A stretch of DNA of 64,000 nucleotides, taken from Lachnospiraceae bacterium JLR.KK008 (GTDB taxonomy: Bacteria; Bacillota; Clostridia; Lachnospirales; Lachnospiraceae). The notes below the pieces were generated by a model. The model was not told where the DNA came from. It made no database searches and worked only from the letters and a program-made list of their open reading frames with translations. This document shows, piece by piece, positions 62,877-64,000 of the stretch. The stretch is taken from the NCBI GenBank assembly GCA_037015955.1, contig CP143548.1, forward strand, positions 1,326,001 through 1,390,000, written 5' to 3'. Position 1 is the first letter of the stretch. Each line of letters starts with the position of its first letter. The position numbers were made by a program, and so were the translations under genes.

Positions 62877-63491
62877 CTACAGGATAAGAGTCCTGCCGTT
62901 GTCCCGCAGCCATTTTCGCAGTTCTTTATAGTCGGGAAGAACCGTTTCAACCGCATTCCAGAATGCCTTGGAATGGTTCATTTCTTTTCTGTGACACAGT
63001 TCGTGGACGACGACATAGTCGAGGACGCGGGGCGGCGCCAGCATGAGACGCCAGTTAAAATTGAGATTTCCTCTGGCGGAACAGCTTCCCCAGCGGGTTT
63101 TCTGATCGCGGATGGCGATGGCGCCGTGAGTCACACCGATCACCGTCTCAAAGTAGGCGACTCTGGCAGGAATATACTCTCTGGCAGCCTGACGGTAACG
63201 CTTTTCCAGTTGTTCGCGCTGGAGCGGCGTCAGAGTTGACACGGGCACACGTGCTTTCGCCTGTTCCAGTTCCCGGTATTTTGTTATGATCCAGCGTTCT
63301 TTTGTCTCCATCAGTTTTCTGGCCTGTGTATAAGTGACGGACAGAGGGACTTTCATGAGCAGGGAAAGGTCCGGTTCCAGAGAGAGGGACCAGGTCTTGC
63401 GTCTGCTTTTTCTGATCCGAAAGGGGATCTTGAGAGCAGGAGCGGAGACGGGAGAGAAAACGCCACTTTTCTCGGTTGCGGATTCAGACAT
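62877..63491 (-). CDS. YgjP-like zinc metallopeptidase domain protein (DUF45)
   Basis: A 204-residue soluble protein of the YgjP/SprT-like group. RWGSCSARGNLNFNWRLML is the family signature, VVHELCHRKEMNHSKAFW holds the HExxH zinc motif with the third His, and the N-terminal half is helical and basic. The start at 63491 is set by GAGGT seven bases upstream; the ATG at 63497 is too close to it. Often found beside restriction enzymes, but not here. Confidence 0.88.
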   Translation of the reverse strand: MSESATEKSGVFSPVSAPALKIPFRIRKSRRKTWSLSLEPDLSLLMKVPLSVTYTQARKLMETKERWIITKYRELEQAKARVPVSTLTPLQREQLEKRYRQAAREYIPARVAYFETVIGVTHGAIAIRDQKTRWGSCSARGNLNFNWRLMLAPPRVLDYVVVHELCHRKEMNHSKAFWNAVETVLPDYKELRKWLRDNGRTLIL

Positions 63492-63653
63492 TATCATTAC
63501 CTCATTTCACAGTAATCAGGACGTCGACAGTTCAGATGTACCCTGATACAAGATAGCATATTTTCCGCCGAAAGGGTAGAAGAATCCGCAAAAATAGTAT
63601 ATGATAAAAAAGATCGGCTGCAATACGAAGAAATAAGGAAAGAGGGCGAAAGT

Positions 63654-64000
63654 ATGAATGAATATGCACAGCTTTACATAGCGTTTCTGCGGATCGGCGG
63701 GCTGACATTCGGCGGCGGGCTGGCGATGCTGCCAATGCTGAAGTTTGAGCTCGTGGAGAAAAAAAAGTGGATTACAGAAGAAGATCTGCTTGACTGTTAT
63801 GCGATCGGCCAGTGCACGCCGGGCATTATAGCCGTCAATACGGCGACATTTGTCGGGTATAAAAGGAAAGGCGTATTGGGCGGTATTGTCTCCACGCTGG
63901 GAATGGTCACACCGTCTGTCGTTATCATCACGCTTGTGGCAATCTGTCTGCAGGCTTTCATAGAAAATGTGTGGGTGCAGCATGCGCTGATGGGTGTGCG
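63654..64000 (+). CDS. Chromate transporter (ChrA family), N-terminal part, truncated by the window
   Basis: The frame opens at 63654 and runs off the end of the window with no stop. It reads YIAFLRIGGLTFGGGLAML near the start, the ChrA signature, then WITEEDLLDCYAIGQCTPGI and NTATFVGYKRKG, and hydrophobic helices. Short (about 190-residue) paired ChrA halves are common in Firmicutes, so a second half-gene may follow. GAGGG precedes the ATG. Confidence 0.88.
   Translation, partial: MNEYAQLYIAFLRIGGLTFGGGLAMLPMLKFELVEKKKWITEEDLLDCYAIGQCTPGIIAVNTATFVGYKRKGVLGGIVSTLGMVTPSVVIITLVAICLQAFIENVWVQHALMGV

Overview
The window looks like chromosomal DNA of an anaerobic, mid-GC member of the Clostridia, most likely Lachnospiraceae-like. 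This is inferred from gene content (single-chain pyruvate:ferredoxin oxidoreductase, class D beta-lactamase with BlaR1, CIRCE-controlled groESL, bacteriohemerythrin, YlmH, DUF5050 and DUF815 proteins), strong AGGAGG-type ribosome binding sites and TTGACA/TATAAT promoters. The species cannot be fixed from sequence reading alone. I see no rRNA, tRNA, CRISPR array, insertion sequence or prophage. The window opens with eight G residues, which may be a contig-edge artefact, and ends inside a chromate transporter gene.

Layout. 0.1-7.1 kb: an Lsr/Rbs-type sugar ABC importer (lipoprotein, ATPase, two permeases), a ureidoglycolate-lyase-like cupin and a split DhaK/DhaL-type kinase, ended by a clear terminator. 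7.2-9.1 kb: an AlkC-like DNA alkylation repair protein and a convergent LacI-family regulator that may control the importer. 9.2-13.2 kb: purC, purF and purB behind a leader of near-identical 60-bp tandem repeats. 13.3-16.9 kb: PFOR. 17.0-19.5 kb: a ParB-like/BMP fusion and a metallophosphoesterase. 19.7-26.5 kb: a tetrapyrrole block (CbiK-CbiL fusion, hemA, siroheme dehydrogenase, hemC, cobA-hemD fusion, hemB) leading from glutamyl-tRNA to cobalt-factor III, with hemL not in view; a secreted trypsin-like protein follows. 27.3-31.7 kb: two COG0523-type GTPases, YlmH and a B12-type radical SAM protein.

31.7-35.2 kb, mostly on the minus strand: a PHP phosphoesterase, bacteriohemerythrin, pyrBI and a nitroreductase. 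35.3-37.1 kb: a MATE exporter and a small CmpB-like membrane protein. 37.2-41.3 kb: a folate operon (folC, folE, HD hydrolase, folP, folB-folK fusion). 41.3-50.6 kb: a DUF5050 protein (minus), then pheA, a DUF815 AAA+ ATPase, a Ppx/GppA protein, ppk, maf, an HAD phosphatase and a small acidic protein. 50.6-54.0 kb (minus): ABC-F ATPase, PHP protein and Cof-type HAD. 54.1-55.8 kb: a cytidylate-kinase-like protein and a degenerate GGDEF protein. 56.0-58.9 kb: a class D beta-lactamase and BlaR1, convergent, with matching BlaI-type operators at both promoters but no blaI between or beside them. 59.1-61.2 kb: CIRCE-groES-groEL. 61.6-64.0 kb: VanZ-like protein, nicotinamidase-like hydrolase, YgjP-like metallopeptidase and the start of a chromate transporter.

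The points most worth a second look are the tandem-repeat leader of purC, the beta-lactamase operator pair, the CbiK-CbiL fusion, the P-loop/TIGR03943-like fusion next to a His-rich zinc-chaperone-like GTPase, the cytoplasmic ParB-like/BMP fusion, the HD hydrolase in the folate operon, and the importer/DhaKL operon of unknown substrate.
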